From JBBIII01 sp037446575 (GTDB lineage: Bacteria; Bacteroidota; Ignavibacteria; UBA10030), in NCBI GenBank assembly GCA_037446575.1, contig JBBIII010000003.1, positions 1 to 64,000 on the forward strand: a DNA stretch of 64,000 nt. Direction: 5' to 3'. The notes under the pieces were generated by a model. The model saw nothing but the letters and a program-made list of their open reading frames with translations, made no database searches and was not told the origin of the DNA. Of the stretch, positions 29,175-39,705 are shown in pieces (within the stretch, counting starts at the first letter, position 1; the number at the start of each line of letters is the position of its first letter). Position numbers and translations under genes: made by a program.

Positions 29175-31875
29175 TTTTTGTTTCTAATTTACGTTTCACT
29201 TCAACTGATTTATAAGCTTCAATTATGTCGCCAACTTTAATATCATTGAAGTTTTCAATGCTTATGCCGCATTCGTAATTTTGTTCTACTTCTTTAACGT
29301 CATCTTTAAATCTCTTTAAAGATGAAAGTGTGCCATCATAGATTTCTATGCCATTGCGAATAATTCTTACTTTATTATTTCGAGAAATTTTTCCGTCTCT
29401 AACATAACAGCCGGCTATTGTTCCAACTTTTGAGACCTTGAATATTTCGCGGACATCAATTGTAGCGTTAACTTCCTCTGTAATTGTAGGAGCCAACATT
29501 CCTTCAAGCGCATTTCGGACATCGTTGATAGCATCGTAAATAATGTTATAAATTCTTATATCGACATCTTCTTGCTGAGATAATTGACGCGCCTTCAAAT
29601 TTGGACGCACATGAAAACCGATAATCACTGCTTGAGAAGCCATAGCAAGCAACACATCTGATTCCGATATACCGCCTACGCCTTTATAAATGACCTGTAC
29701 CTTTACTTCTTTTGTTGAAAGTCGCATTAAAGAATCTGATAATGCTTCTGCTGAACCATCAACATCCGCTTTTACAATTATCGGCAGATTACTTACGTGT
29801 CCAACTTTTATTTGTTGTGAGATGTCATCCAACGTCATTCTTCTACTTTGCCTAAAATCTTGCTCGCGTTTAAGTTGAAGTCGTTTAAAGCTAATATCGC
29901 GCGCCTTTCTTTCATCTCTAATTACAATTAGTTCATCGCCAGCTTGTGGTATACCATCGTATCCAATTACCTGAACAGGTTGAGACGGTTTGGCGGCTTC
30001 AATTCGCTGGCCTCGTTCATCGAACATTGCCCGTACTCTGCCGCTCCAGACACCACATACAAACGAATCGCCAATACGTAGCGTTCCTTTTTGCACTAAT
30101 ACAGTTGCCACGATTCCTTTTCCCTTATCAAGCTCCGCTTCAACGATTGTTCCTCTTGCTTCCCTATTCGGATTTGCTCGAAGATTCAATAATTCAGCTT
30201 CCAATAAAATCTTTTCTAACAACAATTCAATGTTTATACCTTTTTTTGCTGAGATTTCGACAAACTGATGCTTTCCGCCATATTCTTCGACTAATAATCC
30301 TTTTTCAGCTAATTGTTGCTTTATTTTTTCTGAATTTGCTTCTGGTTTATCTATTTTATTAATTGCCACTATAATTTGTACATTAGCCGCTTGTGCATGA
30401 CTAATCGCCTCTATTGTTTGCGGCATGACGCTGTCATCTGCAGCTACTACTAAGACTACAATGTCAGTCATTTGTGCGCCACGTGCACGCATAGCTGTAA
30501 ATGCTTCATGACCAGGTGTATCGAGAAAAGTAATCTGCTTTTCGTTAGGAAGAGTTACTTCATAAGCTCCGATATGTTGCGTTATTCCGCCAGATTCACC
30601 GGCAACCACATTTGCATTTCTTATGTAATCAAGAAGTGAAGTCTTACCATGATCAACATGCCCCATAATCGTAACCACAGGCGGACGAGACTGAAGCGTT
30701 TCTTCGGCATCTTCGGAATCTGCTAATTCATCTGAAGTAAATTCTTCTTCAAAAAATACTTGAAAACCGAATTCATCGGCAACGAGAGTTATTGTATCTT
30801 TATCTAAACGTTGATTTATCGAAACCATAACGCCAAGAGCCATTATTTTTTGAATTACCTCAGCCACAGATACACGCATCATATTCGCAAGCTCGCCTAC
30901 TGTTACGTATTCTGTAACTTTTAATTGTGTTTTTGTTTGTTCTAATTCTTCTAATTTTTTTTGTTCTTCTTCCTCTCGTTTTTCTTTTTTCTTTCTTTTT
31001 ATCGCCGCTCTTGCTAAAGCTGATTCATCGCCAGTGTCTGCTAATGTTTCGCGTATGGCGCGTTCTACCTCATCTTCATTAACTTCCGCCCTTCGGATTC
31101 TTTTTCTTTTTCTTGTCTTTAATTCTTGTTCATCTTCTTCAACTTTCGATGGAATAACTTTTGCTTTTTTACCCTCTTCGCGAATTTTCTTTTTCTTTTT
31201 CTTCTTTCTCTCTTCAACTTCTATCTTAGGTGTTGCTTTCGCGCCAGATAAATCTATTTTTCCTTTTATAGTTAAACCTTTTTGTGGACGCGTCGCTGCT
31301 ATTTCTAACGGCGTAGGTTTATCTTTCTTTGCTCTTTTTATTTGTTTCCCTGTTATCTTAACTTCTTCTACATTAGGTTCAGATTCTTTTTCTGAAACTT
31401 GCGAACTTACTTCTTTTGCTTTTTCCTTTTTTTCTTCAATTAACTCTTCTATTTGGGATGAAGGCAACTCAATAATTTCATCTTTCGGCTTCTGAATAAC
31501 TTCCTGCGGTTGAGGTATTATTACTGTAGATATCGGCTCTTCCGGAACAACTTGTTCCTCTTTTATTGGTATATGTACTTCTTCCTTTTGAGCAACTTTC
31601 TTCTCTTTCTTATCTACTTTCTCGACTTTTTCTACCGGTTCTTTCTTTCGAGATGTTCTTAGTTCTTGTAGTTTTCTTTGATGTCGTTCTGCCACCTCTT
31701 TATCTTTTTTAAAATGTCCCATTATTACTGGCATCATTTCGTCGGTAATAACAGACATGTGAGATTTAACCTCGAATCCTTTCTTTCGAAGGAATTCGAT
31801 TATTGTCTCACTAGATAAATTTAATTCTTTTGCCAGATTAAATATTTTTACTTTCTTCGTACCTTGTTCAGGCAT
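29167..31875 (-). CDS. infB: Translation initiation factor IF-2
   Basis: This 902-residue GTPase brings initiator tRNA to the 30S subunit. Layout: an IF2_N module at about 8-57, a long charged linker (about 60-310) with a run of seven lysines at 224-230, a second IF2_N module (about 318-375), then the GTPase with G1 GHVDHGKT at 405-412, [24 protein letters not shown] and SAKKG, followed by the EF-Tu-like and C-terminal fMet-tRNA binding domains. AAGGAAG precedes the ATG. Two neighbouring genes, nusA and rbfA, keep the canonical order. Confidence 0.97.
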   Translation of the reverse strand: MPEQGTKKVKIFNLAKELNLSSETIIEFLRKKGFEVKSHMSVITDEMMPVIMGHFKKDKEVAERHQRKLQELRTSRKKEPVEKVEKVDKKEKKVAQKEEVHIPIKEEQVVPEEPISTVIIPQPQEVIQKPKDEIIELPSSQIEELIEEKKEKAKEVSSQVSEKESEPNVEEVKITGKQIKRAKKDKPTPLEIAATRPQKGLTIKGKIDLSGAKATPKIEVEERKKKKKKKIREEGKKAKVIPSKVEEDEQELKTRKRKRIRRAEVNEDEVERAIRETLADTGDESALARAAIKRKKKEKREEEEQKKLEELEQTKTQLKVTEYVTVGELANMMRVSVAEVIQKIMALGVMVSINQRLDKDTITLVADEFGFQVFFEEEFTSDELADSEDAEETLQSRPPVVTIMGHVDHGKTSLLDYIRNANVVAGESGGITQHIGAYEVTLPNEKQITFLDTPGHEAFTAMRARGAQMTDIVVLVVAADDSVMPQTIEAISHAQAANVQIIVAINKIDKPEANSEKIKQQLAEKGLLVEEYGGKHQFVEISAKKGINIELLLEKILLEAELLNLRANPNREARGTIVEAELDKGKGIVATVLVQKGTLRIGDSFVCGVWSGRVRAMFDERGQRIEAAKPSQPVQVIGYDGIPQAGDELIVIRDERKARDISFKRLQLKREQDFRQSRRMTLDDISQQIKVGHVSNLPIIVKADVDGSAEALSDSLMRLSTKEVKVQVIYKGVGGISESDVLLAMASQAVIIGFHVRPNLKARQLSQQEDVDIRIYNIIYDAINDVRNALEGMLAPTITEEVNATIDVREIFKVSKVGTIAGCYVRDGKISRNNKVRIIRNGIEIYDGTLSSLKRFKDDVKEVEQNYECGISIENFNDIKVGDIIEAYKSVEVKRKLETKNE

Positions 31876-31924
31876 ATTGATGCTTCCTTTTTCAGGATAC
31901 TAAATTTTTTTCAACTATAATTTT

Positions 31925-33310
31925 CTATTGAATCTTATTATCATTTTGGATATTAGTATCTTCATTTTGGCTTTGTTTAGATTGTGTTTCTGATTCAGAT
32001 TTATCTTTTATCTCGACTCCATTTTCAATCTCTGCTAATATATCTTCTGTTTCCTCCTCATTTTCCACTTCAGCTTCTTCTAAGCCCTTCTTCAACATTG
32101 TGAGTATTTCATCAATTTTTTCAGGTTCGATGTCCAATGTATTCACAAGTTCTTCTTTTGGCGTTTGAATGATATCACGCACAGATTTATAGTTTTCATC
32201 AAAGAATTTATGGAAAAGCACGTCTCCAAGTTCTTCACGAAATTCAGAGAGTTCCATATCGTATTCTTCTTCTTCCGCTGTTTCTTTTATTACGTTTAAT
32301 TCATATCCAGTCAATTTTGAGGCTAATCGAACATTCTGTCCACCTTTTCCGATGGCTAATGATACTTGATCGTTGGCAACAAGAATTGTTGCTTTTTTAT
32401 TTGCTGTATCAACTTGTATGTTTTTCAATTTTGCAGGGGCAAGTGCTCTTTGAATATAAACTATCGGATCATCAGAATAATTTATTACATCAATATTTTC
32501 ATTATTTAATTCTCTAACAATTGCATGAATTCTAACGCCCTTCATACCGACACATGCACCTACTGCGTCTATCCTTTCGTCATGAGATAATACAGATACT
32601 TTTGCTCTATCCCCTGGCTCGCGAGAAATTCCTTTTATTTCGATTATACCATCATACACTTCTGGTATTTCAATTTCAAAAAGGCGCATAAGAAACGCGG
32701 GATCTGTTCTAGAAATTATCACCATCGGATTACCGGCGCTTTTTCGTACTTCTTTTACAATTGCGCGTATAGTATCTCCCTTTTTATATCTTTCCTTATA
32801 AATCTGTTCGTTCTTTGGCAAAAGAAGTTCGCTTTTGTTGTGCATAACTAAAATTTCACCTTTGCCTTTTCTTATCTGATAAATTTCTCCTACAACAATT
32901 TCCCCAATCGAATTTGTATATTCAGTGTAGGTTGCATCTCGCTCTATTTCCTTGATTCGTTGGTTCAAGTTTTGTTTTGCAGTTATCACTAACCTACGTC
33001 CAAACTCGGATAATGGCACTATCTCGACGAACTCTTCTCCGGGACTTAAATCATCTCCAGATCTCCGTTTTGCTTCTGATACTGATATTTGTGTATTTGG
33101 ATCTTCTACTTTTTCTACTACCTCTTTTTCAAGATAAATTTCAATGTCGCCTTTGTCCATGTTTACAACGACATCATATTTAGCATTTTGGCCATATTTC
33201 TTCTTAACCATCATACCAAAGATATCTTCAACAATGCCAAGGAGCAAATCCTTATCGATGCCTTTCTCTCTTACCATTTGTGCAAAAGATTCAACAATCT
33301 CGTGATTCAT
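31925..33310 (-). CDS. nusA: Transcription termination/antitermination factor NusA
   Basis: The 461-residue protein has the N-terminal RNA-polymerase binding domain (1 to about 125), an S1 domain (GEIVVGEIYQIRKGKGEILV), two KH domains (KVSVLSHDERIDAVGACVGMKGVRI and VSLAIGKGGQNVRLASKLTG) and a C-terminal acidic, low-complexity tail. NusA controls pausing and termination and often autoregulates its operon. GGAG lies 7 bases before the ATG. It lies between rimP (36 bases) and infB (49 bases). Confidence 0.96.
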   Translation of the reverse strand: MNHEIVESFAQMVREKGIDKDLLLGIVEDIFGMMVKKKYGQNAKYDVVVNMDKGDIEIYLEKEVVEKVEDPNTQISVSEAKRRSGDDLSPGEEFVEIVPLSEFGRRLVITAKQNLNQRIKEIERDATYTEYTNSIGEIVVGEIYQIRKGKGEILVMHNKSELLLPKNEQIYKERYKKGDTIRAIVKEVRKSAGNPMVIISRTDPAFLMRLFEIEIPEVYDGIIEIKGISREPGDRAKVSVLSHDERIDAVGACVGMKGVRIHAIVRELNNENIDVINYSDDPIVYIQRALAPAKLKNIQVDTANKKATILVANDQVSLAIGKGGQNVRLASKLTGYELNVIKETAEEEEYDMELSEFREELGDVLFHKFFDENYKSVRDIIQTPKEELVNTLDIEPEKIDEILTMLKKGLEEAEVENEEETEDILAEIENGVEIKDKSESETQSKQSQNEDTNIQNDNKIQ

Positions 33311-33346
33311 TTTTTCTCCAAACTTAATTTTTTCTTATTGTTCTAA

Positions 33347-33799
33347 TTACCAAGCTAGTTGTTCTATACATTCTAATATTTCATCGTATAGAATTTCATA
33401 TTTCTTATCATTTAAATCGCTAAATATAATTAATTGATTTTCAATTGATATTAAAGTCGCAATTATTTCATTTATTTTTTCGTTTTGTTTATATCTTACT
33501 TTATATTTCCTACCGATATTCTTTTTATATTGTCGCAATAATTTCAACGGCTTTTTTAAACCGGGCGAAGAGACTTGCAAAACATAAGAACCTTCAATGA
33601 TTTGCGATTGTTCAATTATAGTTCCAAGTTTTCTATTAATTTCTGCACATTGATCTAAAGTAATACCATCGTCAGTGTCTATATTGAGTTGAATTGTTTT
33701 TCCTTTTTTTCCGTGTAATATATGCAAATCCACAAGAAAAGCATTTATAGATTCAAGCACAGGAATGGTTAACTCAATAATTTTTTCATTTATATTCAT
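33347..33799 (-). CDS. rimP: Ribosome maturation factor RimP
   Basis: RimP helps assemble the 30S subunit. With the ATG at 33799 the protein is 150 residues, the usual length, starting MNINEKIIELTIPVLES, and carrying GKTIQLNIDTDDGITLDQCAEINRKLG and YVLQVSSPGLKKPL. The open frame continues upstream to 33850, but that stretch runs through a terminator hairpin (33821-33845), so the longer start is rejected. Downstream is nusA in the conserved order. Confidence 0.93.
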   Translation of the reverse strand: MNINEKIIELTIPVLESINAFLVDLHILHGKKGKTIQLNIDTDDGITLDQCAEINRKLGTIIEQSQIIEGSYVLQVSSPGLKKPLKLLRQYKKNIGRKYKVRYKQNEKINEIIATLISIENQLIIFSDLNDKKYEILYDEILECIEQLAW

Positions 33800-33812
33800 A
33801 ATTATTTTTGTT

Positions 33813-33845
33813 TCAAAAAAAATAGCCCGGTTACTTCGGGCTATT
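33813..33845 (-). terminator. Intrinsic terminator or attenuator directly upstream of rimP
   Basis: On the minus strand AATAGCCCG and CGGGCTATT form a perfect 9-base stem around a 7-base loop, followed at once by six T residues. It lies 66 bases after the upstream LOG gene and only 14-20 bases before the rimP start codon. It can end the upstream operon; its closeness to rimP-nusA also allows an attenuator role. Confidence 0.85.
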
Positions 33846-33911
33846 ATCAAAATCTATAATTAATATAAATAATGCCTAATGAATATGCAAGAATATTATT
33901 TGCTGTAAAAG

Positions 33912-34640
33912 TTAAAAATTCTTATAAATAACATTCTTTTTATAAAACTCTTCTATTTTATTTGCCGCCTCCACTGGGTCGTCGGTAAGGTGAAATATAT
34001 CAAGGTCGTTTTCGGATATCATGGACTGTTGTTTTAACGTCGAGTTCAACCAATCTACCAACCCTTGCCAATATTCTTTTCCTATAAGAACAATAGGGAA
34101 CGGATGTGTTTTCTTTGTTTGAACTAAAGTAATAGCTTCAAATAATTCATCTAAGGTTCCAAAACCGCCAGGCATTACGACAAAACCATGGGCATATTTT
34201 ACGAACATTACTTTTCGGACAAAAAAATGTTTAAATGTTTGTAGGCGACCTTTATCAATGTATTTATTAGCACTCTCTTCAAAAGGTAAATCGATTGCGA
34301 CACCTACAGAATTTCCTTTTTGTTCTTGCGCTCCCTTATTTGCCGCTTCCATAATACCGGGTCCGCCACCTGTTAAAATATTAAAACCTCTTTTTACAAG
34401 TTCTTTAGCTACTTCAACAGCAAGTTTATAATAAGGCGAATCTGATTTTAGGCGTGCAGATCCAAATATAGAGACTAAATTTTTTTGCTTGGACATCAAT
34501 GAAAATCCCTCTACAAATTCAGCCATAATTCGGAACACTCGCCATATATCTTCTTGAGCCGATAAAATTCCTTTTAACTGCTGATCTTGAACGGCGTCAT
34601 AACCAGTTCGCAAATAATTATTATTAGTTTGATTATCCAT
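33912..34640 (-). CDS. LOG-family (TIGR00730-type) protein, second paralog
   Basis: This 242-residue Rossmann-fold protein has both LOG motifs, LTGGGPGIMEAANKGAQEQ and VVMPGGFGTLDELFEAITLVQTKK, and FGSARL near residue 60. It probably cleaves nucleoside monophosphates to base and ribose 5-phosphate. It is clearly related to the paralog at 9281-10108 but lacks that protein's extra basic insertion. It is the last gene of the acyP-to-LOG operon, 18 bases after threonine aldolase and before the hairpin ahead of rimP. Confidence 0.9.
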   Translation of the reverse strand: MDNQTNNNYLRTGYDAVQDQQLKGILSAQEDIWRVFRIMAEFVEGFSLMSKQKNLVSIFGSARLKSDSPYYKLAVEVAKELVKRGFNILTGGGPGIMEAANKGAQEQKGNSVGVAIDLPFEESANKYIDKGRLQTFKHFFVRKVMFVKYAHGFVVMPGGFGTLDELFEAITLVQTKKTHPFPIVLIGKEYWQGLVDWLNSTLKQQSMISENDLDIFHLTDDPVEAANKIEEFYKKNVIYKNF

Positions 34641-34658
34641 AAGTTTATTCCTTCCCTT

Positions 34659-35687
34659 TTATTTTACCAGAACTTTTTTAACCATATTTGCAGCTTCTAA
34701 TACTTCTTCTAAAGTTACGTTAAAATGAGTTACTGCTCTGATATGTATATTACTCATTTCTGAAAGAAGGGCACCTTTTTCTTTAAGCTCGCTTAGTATT
34801 AAGCCAACATTTTTAGATGACTTACTTACATCAATTATTACTATATTCGTCTGCACAGATTTATTATCAATGACAACATTTTTTAAATCATATAATTCTT
34901 CAGCAAATATTTTTGCCTTTAAATGGTCTTCTTTAAGCCGAGAAAAATTATTTTGAACAGCATATAAAGCTCCGGCGGCTAAAATACCAGCTTGCCTCAT
35001 CCCGCCTCCAAATATTTTTCTATATACGCGAGCTTTTTCAATTAACTTTTTGCTTCCAAGTATTGCCGAGCCAACAGGGGCACATAATCCTTTTGAAAAA
35101 CATACTGACACTGTATCGAAATATGACGCGTATTCTTTCAATGTAATTCCAGTCTCAACTGAAGCATTCCATATTCGTGCACCATCCAAATGAAGCGCAA
35201 TATTTTTAGTCTTTGCCAACGCGTTTATTTCTTTTATTTCTTCAATCGGATAAATTATTCCGCCCGCTTTGTTGTGTGTGTTTTCAAGGCATATTAGAGT
35301 ATTTTGAGGGTTATAATAAACTCTTGATCTTAATTCTTTTTCAATCTGCTTTGCAGTTAAAATTCCATTAAACCCTTTTATAGTATTTAATTGGACATTA
35401 GAAAGAAAAGAAGCTCCGGCTGTTTCATAATTAAATATATGAGAATCTCGTTCTACAATTATTTCATCTCCAGGTTGAGTATGTAATTTTATTGAAATTT
35501 GATTTGCCATAACGCCAGATGGAACAAAGAGAGCCGCTTCTTTACCAAACAATTCCGCTATAAAATCTTGAAGTTTATTAACAGTCGGGTCTTCTCCATA
35601 AACATCATCACCAACCTCAGCATTCATCATTGCATTTAGCATTTCTTTGGATGGCTTTGTTACTGTATCACTTCTTAAATCTATCAT
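34659..35687 (-). CDS. ltaE: Low-specificity L-threonine aldolase
   Basis: The 342-residue PLP enzyme cleaves threonine or allo-threonine to glycine and acetaldehyde. It has the N-terminal [16 protein letters not shown] and [15 protein letters not shown] motifs, [21 protein letters not shown], and [11 protein letters not shown] with the PLP lysine. It overlaps the end of lnt by 4 bases (ATGA) and precedes the LOG paralog. Confidence 0.95.
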   Translation of the reverse strand: MIDLRSDTVTKPSKEMLNAMMNAEVGDDVYGEDPTVNKLQDFIAELFGKEAALFVPSGVMANQISIKLHTQPGDEIIVERDSHIFNYETAGASFLSNVQLNTIKGFNGILTAKQIEKELRSRVYYNPQNTLICLENTHNKAGGIIYPIEEIKEINALAKTKNIALHLDGARIWNASVETGITLKEYASYFDTVSVCFSKGLCAPVGSAILGSKKLIEKARVYRKIFGGGMRQAGILAAGALYAVQNNFSRLKEDHLKAKIFAEELYDLKNVVIDNKSVQTNIVIIDVSKSSKNVGLILSELKEKGALLSEMSNIHIRAVTHFNVTLEEVLEAANMVKKVLVK

Positions 35688-37354
35688 TTAATTTTCCGAC
35701 TTTCTTTAGTCATAATATTTAGAATTATAGAGAATATAAGTATAACGACTGAAATAGATATAATTATTTTTGCAAATAAATCACCATATTTTACATAAAA
35801 AGTTTTTTTTGTTTCTCTTTCGATTGTTGTCACAAATTTAGTTTTTTCAAATAGATTTGTTTTATAACTTATTTTTCCGGTTGGATCGGCTATCAAGGAA
35901 ATTCCTCCATTTGCGCATTGGATAACCCAACGCCTTGTCTCAACTGCTCTTATTGAAGCAAATGAAGCATGTTGATATGCACCCGATGTATTGCCCCACC
36001 AGCTATCATTTGTTACTATTATCAAAAATTCTGCGCCTTTTTTCACAAACGAACGAACATAATCAGGAAATACTGACTCGTAGCAAATCATACCTGAATA
36101 TTTTATTTCTTCATCTTGTTTCTTTATGCAATAAACAATAGTATCGTTTCCTTTTCCCCAACTGGAAATGCCAACATTCCATTTTAAAGGTTCTATTAAG
36201 AATTTAAATGTTTCAGCATAAGGTATTCTTTCTGCAAAAGGCACAAGAATAGTTTTTTTGTGAATAGGTCCAATTGTTTTGTTTAAATCGAAAAGTATTG
36301 TTGAATTATACGTCTCAACAAATGCATCTGTTTCTCCAATTTGTTTTGCCGTTGCCGGAGCGTTCGATGAATTAAAGTATTCTACTGTAGGAAGCCCTGT
36401 AAAAATAGGCGTTTTTATTTCATCAACTAAATTCAGAATTTCATTTAAATATTTTGAATACATAGGTTGAAGTATATAAAATGGTATTGCCGTTTCAGGC
36501 CAAATAATTAAATCAGTTTTTTCTTTTGAGATTTCTTTTGTCTCTTCGATATATGTTTTATACTGTGAATAATAAGATTCCCATTTATCGATATAACTGC
36601 CACCCCACTTTTCCCAAGGGTCAAAATTGGGTTGTATGATTCCTATTTTAAATGGCTTATCAATTATCTGTGAATTTTGTAAAATTTTATAATAGCCATA
36701 AAATAGTGGCAAAAAATAAAATAAGCAGTATAGCGTTATAGGAATTAAGATAACCTTTGAGAAAACTTTTTTATTGCCAACCGATAGTTGCCATAATACG
36801 AGGAAGGCGATTATATTTAATACAAATATTAATAAACTAATGCCATAAACTGAGGTATATTCAGATATCTGTATTCGATAAATATCGTATGCTTGACTGT
36901 TGCCAATAGTAAACCAAGGGAATGAATATTCTCCTAATGAATGAATATATTCAAACGACACCCAAAACAATGCGAATGAAATTAACCCAAACAAAATGCC
37001 CATTTTTTGTTTTACGTAAAATGATAAAAGTATAAATGGTAAGAAGAAAAAAGGATGAATCAATAAAAATGCAGCACCTGCTATCATCATCCATATATCT
37101 TTGCCAACAATAAAGCCACCTATCCAATATGCAGTTACCAAATGAAAAACAAACAAGAAAATATAACTATAGAATGATAAACGCCAATAAGAATCTAATT
37201 GAACAAAAAGAAAGAAGAAGGGAATGAATGCAACATAAGCAAGCGTGTAAAATGGTGAGGGGGGAAATGACAACCCGAGTAAAATCCCGGATAATATCGC
37301 TATGCTTACAGAGTAATATTTATGCTTTACAAAGAAATTATTTTTTTGATTCAT
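35684..37354 (-). CDS. lnt: Apolipoprotein N-acyltransferase
   Basis: Lnt adds the third acyl chain to lipoproteins in the inner membrane before Lol export. The 556-residue protein has about six N-terminal membrane helices, then a periplasmic nitrilase-like domain with the expected catalytic pieces: [10 protein letters not shown] (Glu), a mid-domain [14 protein letters not shown] (Lys) and [11 protein letters not shown] (Cys), and a last C-terminal helix. It overlaps both neighbours by 4 bases. It fits with the LolCDE exporter encoded 3 kb upstream. Confidence 0.94.
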   Translation of the reverse strand: MNQKNNFFVKHKYYSVSIAILSGILLGLSFPPSPFYTLAYVAFIPFFFLFVQLDSYWRLSFYSYIFLFVFHLVTAYWIGGFIVGKDIWMMIAGAAFLLIHPFFFLPFILLSFYVKQKMGILFGLISFALFWVSFEYIHSLGEYSFPWFTIGNSQAYDIYRIQISEYTSVYGISLLIFVLNIIAFLVLWQLSVGNKKVFSKVILIPITLYCLFYFLPLFYGYYKILQNSQIIDKPFKIGIIQPNFDPWEKWGGSYIDKWESYYSQYKTYIEETKEISKEKTDLIIWPETAIPFYILQPMYSKYLNEILNLVDEIKTPIFTGLPTVEYFNSSNAPATAKQIGETDAFVETYNSTILFDLNKTIGPIHKKTILVPFAERIPYAETFKFLIEPLKWNVGISSWGKGNDTIVYCIKKQDEEIKYSGMICYESVFPDYVRSFVKKGAEFLIIVTNDSWWGNTSGAYQHASFASIRAVETRRWVIQCANGGISLIADPTGKISYKTNLFEKTKFVTTIERETKKTFYVKYGDLFAKIIISISVVILIFSIILNIMTKESRKIK

Positions 37355-37935
37355 CTGAAACTACGCTTAACTGCAAAATATTTATACCATATTCTTTCTA
37401 AAAACAAAAACAATATAATTAATGCGCTTGCAAATATTGCTCCAATAATACTGCCACTTATTACATCAAATGGATAATGAACGCCTACATATACTCTTGA
37501 AAAAGCGACTAATAAGGCATAACCTATGAACCACCATTTTAGTTTTGGAAAAAAGTACGCGATTAGAAAAGCTCCGGCAAAATTATTTACTGCATGAGAA
37601 GAGGGAAAAGAATAACCACTTCCACAACCGACTAATAAATTGACACCGTGCAGAACATGGCAAGGCCTTAAACGTTCAAACCAATGTTTTATTACGAAGC
37701 TATTTACTTGGTCTGTAATTGTAATCAAGATTATTAATAAAATTAACGACAGACGTATTACTTTATTCCCTTTCCACATCATCCAAATTAAAAATAAAAC
37801 TACTGCTATAAGAACTATCGGCTGTTTGTTTAAATCTGTTAAAATAGGCATTATAAAATCTAATATCGGATTTGATAATGTAGAATTGATGAATCTGAAA
37901 ATCGCAATATCGATATTATTTAGTAATTCAACCAT
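37351..37935 (-). CDS. PAP2-family phosphatase (membrane lipid phosphatase)
   Basis: The 194-residue membrane protein carries the three acid-phosphatase motifs: KHWFERLRPC, PSSHAVN and SRVYVGVHYPFDVISG. Such enzymes remove phosphate from phosphatidate or undecaprenyl pyrophosphate on the periplasmic side. About five helices are visible. Together with DedA two genes upstream (a family tied to undecaprenyl phosphate recycling) it suggests a lipid-carrier theme. It overlaps lnt by 4 bases. Confidence 0.9.
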   Translation of the reverse strand: MVELLNNIDIAIFRFINSTLSNPILDFIMPILTDLNKQPIVLIAVVLFLIWMMWKGNKVIRLSLILLIILITITDQVNSFVIKHWFERLRPCHVLHGVNLLVGCGSGYSFPSSHAVNNFAGAFLIAYFFPKLKWWFIGYALLVAFSRVYVGVHYPFDVISGSIIGAIFASALIILFLFLERIWYKYFAVKRSFR

Positions 37936-37973
37936 TGAGGTGTAAATTATGATTCAATATTTTTGAGATCTTT

Positions 37974-38582
37974 CTAACTTTTCCTACCGTTTTTTCGATA
38001 ATAATTGATAACAATAATAAGAACAACAACAATAGCCGAGATAATAGTAACAACTTTCCAATATGTGTCGAGATAATTCTTAATAACGTGCCAGTTAGCA
38101 CCTAGTGTATTTCCACCGATCAATAAAATAGTATTCCATAACAAGGAACTTATGCATGCTAATAGTGATGTTTTCCAAAAAGAAAGATTTGAAACGCCAG
38201 TGAAAAAAGAAATTACAGCTCGTGTACCTGCAAGGAATCTATTAATAACAACAACAAAATATCCATATTTTTGGAACCATCGTTCCACATTATGAATTTT
38301 ATCTAACTGAAGAAATTTAAATCGATTAGTCTCAATTACTTTAAGACCAAACCAAGCCCCAATTTTATACATGGTCATAAAACCAGCCGTACTACCAAAA
38401 GTTGCGATTATGAGAACAAAATAAAGATCTACTCTTCCAATAGCGCTCAATGAACCCGCTATAATTAATACAATGTCACTAGGAAAAGGGGGAAAGATGT
38501 TTTCAATATATGCTATAATAAACACGGTAAAATAAACCCAAATAGGATTCAGTTGCATCAAATTATTAATAATTTCTTCCAT
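37974..38582 (-). CDS. DedA/SNARE-associated family membrane protein
   Basis: The 202-residue protein shows the DedA layout: YIENIFPPFPSDIVLIIAGSL near the start, GAWFG, and FLAGTRAVISFFTGVSNLSFWKT, with about five hydrophobic segments. DedA proteins act in membrane lipid handling, and some flip undecaprenyl phosphate. It follows ispF with a 1-base gap and precedes the PAP2 gene by 38 bases. Confidence 0.92.
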   Translation of the reverse strand: MEEIINNLMQLNPIWVYFTVFIIAYIENIFPPFPSDIVLIIAGSLSAIGRVDLYFVLIIATFGSTAGFMTMYKIGAWFGLKVIETNRFKFLQLDKIHNVERWFQKYGYFVVVINRFLAGTRAVISFFTGVSNLSFWKTSLLACISSLLWNTILLIGGNTLGANWHVIKNYLDTYWKVVTIISAIVVVLIIVINYYRKNGRKS

Positions 38583-38583
38583 C

Positions 38584-39120
38584 TTATATTCCTTTAAGAT
38601 TTATTAATGAAGCGATAGCTATAGCGGCGCAACCTTCTTCCCTGCCTAAAGCGCCAATGGATTCATTGGTAGTTGCTTTTATCGAAATACATAGTGGTGA
38701 TATTTTAAGCGCCTGCGCAATTTTATTTTGCATTACTTTAGTGTATTTGCCAATTTTGGGTCGTTCTAAAATAACAGTTGAGTCTATATTCCCTATTTTA
38801 AATCCATTTTCGTTGATGAGCGAATTTATTTTTTTTAGCAACAATATACTTGAAATATTTTTATACCTCATATCTGTATTCGGAAAATGTTTTCCAATAT
38901 CACCTAAAGATGCTGCGCCAAGAAGTGAATCACAAATTGCATGAAGTAATACATCTGCATCAGAATGGCCTATAAGACCTTTGTTTGAAGGGATGTGAAC
39001 ACCTCCTAAGATCAATTTTCTTCCTGCTATTAAACGGTGGATATCATAACCCAATCCAAATCTGATTAATGAATTACTATCAACTATGTGCAATGTTTTC
39101 TTTTTATTTGATATTTTCAT
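38584..39120 (-). CDS. ispF: 2-C-methyl-D-erythritol 2,4-cyclodiphosphate synthase
   Basis: IspF forms the cyclic diphosphate in the MEP isoprenoid pathway. Motifs: GLGYDIHRL and GGVHIPSNKGLIGHSDADVLLHAICDSLLGAA (metal Asp/His), KHFPNTDMRYKNISS, KATTNESIGALGREEG. At 178 residues it has an N-terminal extension of about 20 residues over the common form; the ATG used here overlaps the acyP stop by 4 bases, supporting it. Isoprenoids feed undecaprenyl phosphate, in line with the DedA and PAP2 neighbours. Confidence 0.95.
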   Translation of the reverse strand: MKISNKKKTLHIVDSNSLIRFGLGYDIHRLIAGRKLILGGVHIPSNKGLIGHSDADVLLHAICDSLLGAASLGDIGKHFPNTDMRYKNISSILLLKKINSLINENGFKIGNIDSTVILERPKIGKYTKVMQNKIAQALKISPLCISIKATTNESIGALGREEGCAAIAIASLINLKGI

Positions 39121-39395
39121 CTTATTATAAACGAATTAAATTCACCTTTGCTTTTTAACCAATCAATTTTCATGTCTATTACATTGGCTGAGCGTGGTCC
39201 GACTTTAACTAATTTAATCAATTCCTCAATAAGCGAACGATCGCCTTCAACTTCTATTTCAACATCACCTTTGAAAGTATTACGCACATACCCATTAAGT
39301 TTTAATTCTTTCGCTTTGTAGTAGACAAAGTATCTGAACCCTACACCTTGTACTAGACCGCTTACAATAATATGGGCTTTTATATCCATTACCAA
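39117..39395 (-). CDS. acyP: Acylphosphatase
   Basis: This small enzyme hydrolyses acyl phosphates. The 92 residues contain the active-site loop VSGLVQGVGFRYF with the phosphate-binding Arg, and GYVRNTFKGDVEIEVEGD with the catalytic Asn. The ATG two codons later (39389) is an equally good start. It is first in the long minus-strand operon and lies just downstream of the tRNA-Leu gene on the same strand. Confidence 0.93.
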   Translation of the reverse strand: MVMDIKAHIIVSGLVQGVGFRYFVYYKAKELKLNGYVRNTFKGDVEIEVEGDRSLIEELIKLVKVGPRSANVIDMKIDWLKSKGEFNSFIIR

Positions 39396-39471
39396 GTAAA
39401 TTAATAGGTACTTATATGAAATGCAAAATGGTATTCAAATGGGGTAATCTATTACCGAATTTCTTTATATG

Positions 39472-39555
39472 TGCCCGGTGCGAGACTTGAACTCGCATGC
39501 CCTTTCGGGCGCCACCCCCTCAAGATGGTGTGTCTGCCAGTTCCACCAACCGGGC
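39472..39555 (-). tRNA. tRNA-Leu (anticodon GAG)
   Basis: The 84-base gene folds with a GCCCGGT/ACCGGGC acceptor stem, an anticodon stem CCATC/GGTGG around loop TTGAGGG (anticodon GAG), a long class II variable arm (CGCCCGAAAGGGCAT) and T arm GCGAG-TTCAAGT-CTCGC. It reads CUC and CUU. CCA is not encoded. It is followed on the same strand by acyP. Confidence 0.95.
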
Positions 39556-39559
39556 TAAG

Positions 39560-39631
39560 TGAGCGTGGGTGGGCTCGAACCACCGACCCTCTGCTTAAAA
39601 GGCAGATGCTCTACCCCTGAGCTACACGCTC
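39560..39631 (-). tRNA. tRNA-Lys (anticodon UUU)
   Basis: The 72-base gene has acceptor GAGCGTG/CACGCTC, D arm GCTCAGGGGTAGAGC, anticodon arm TCTGC-CTTTTAA-GCAGA and T arm GGTGG-TTCGAGC-CCACC. The TTT anticodon reads both lysine codons. CCA is not encoded. It lies 4 bases upstream of tRNA-Leu(GAG) on the same strand; they are surely co-transcribed. Confidence 0.96.
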
Positions 39632-39705
39632 AAAAAATTAAGACACTTTTAATCAGTGAAAATCAATTTTTCTTATTTTTATTATACGAAAAAAAGAACC
39701 TATTT

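Noticed and set aside
33800..33850. Longer N-terminus for RimP
   Set aside because: The extra codons run through a terminator hairpin, and the family N-terminus fits the ATG at 33799.
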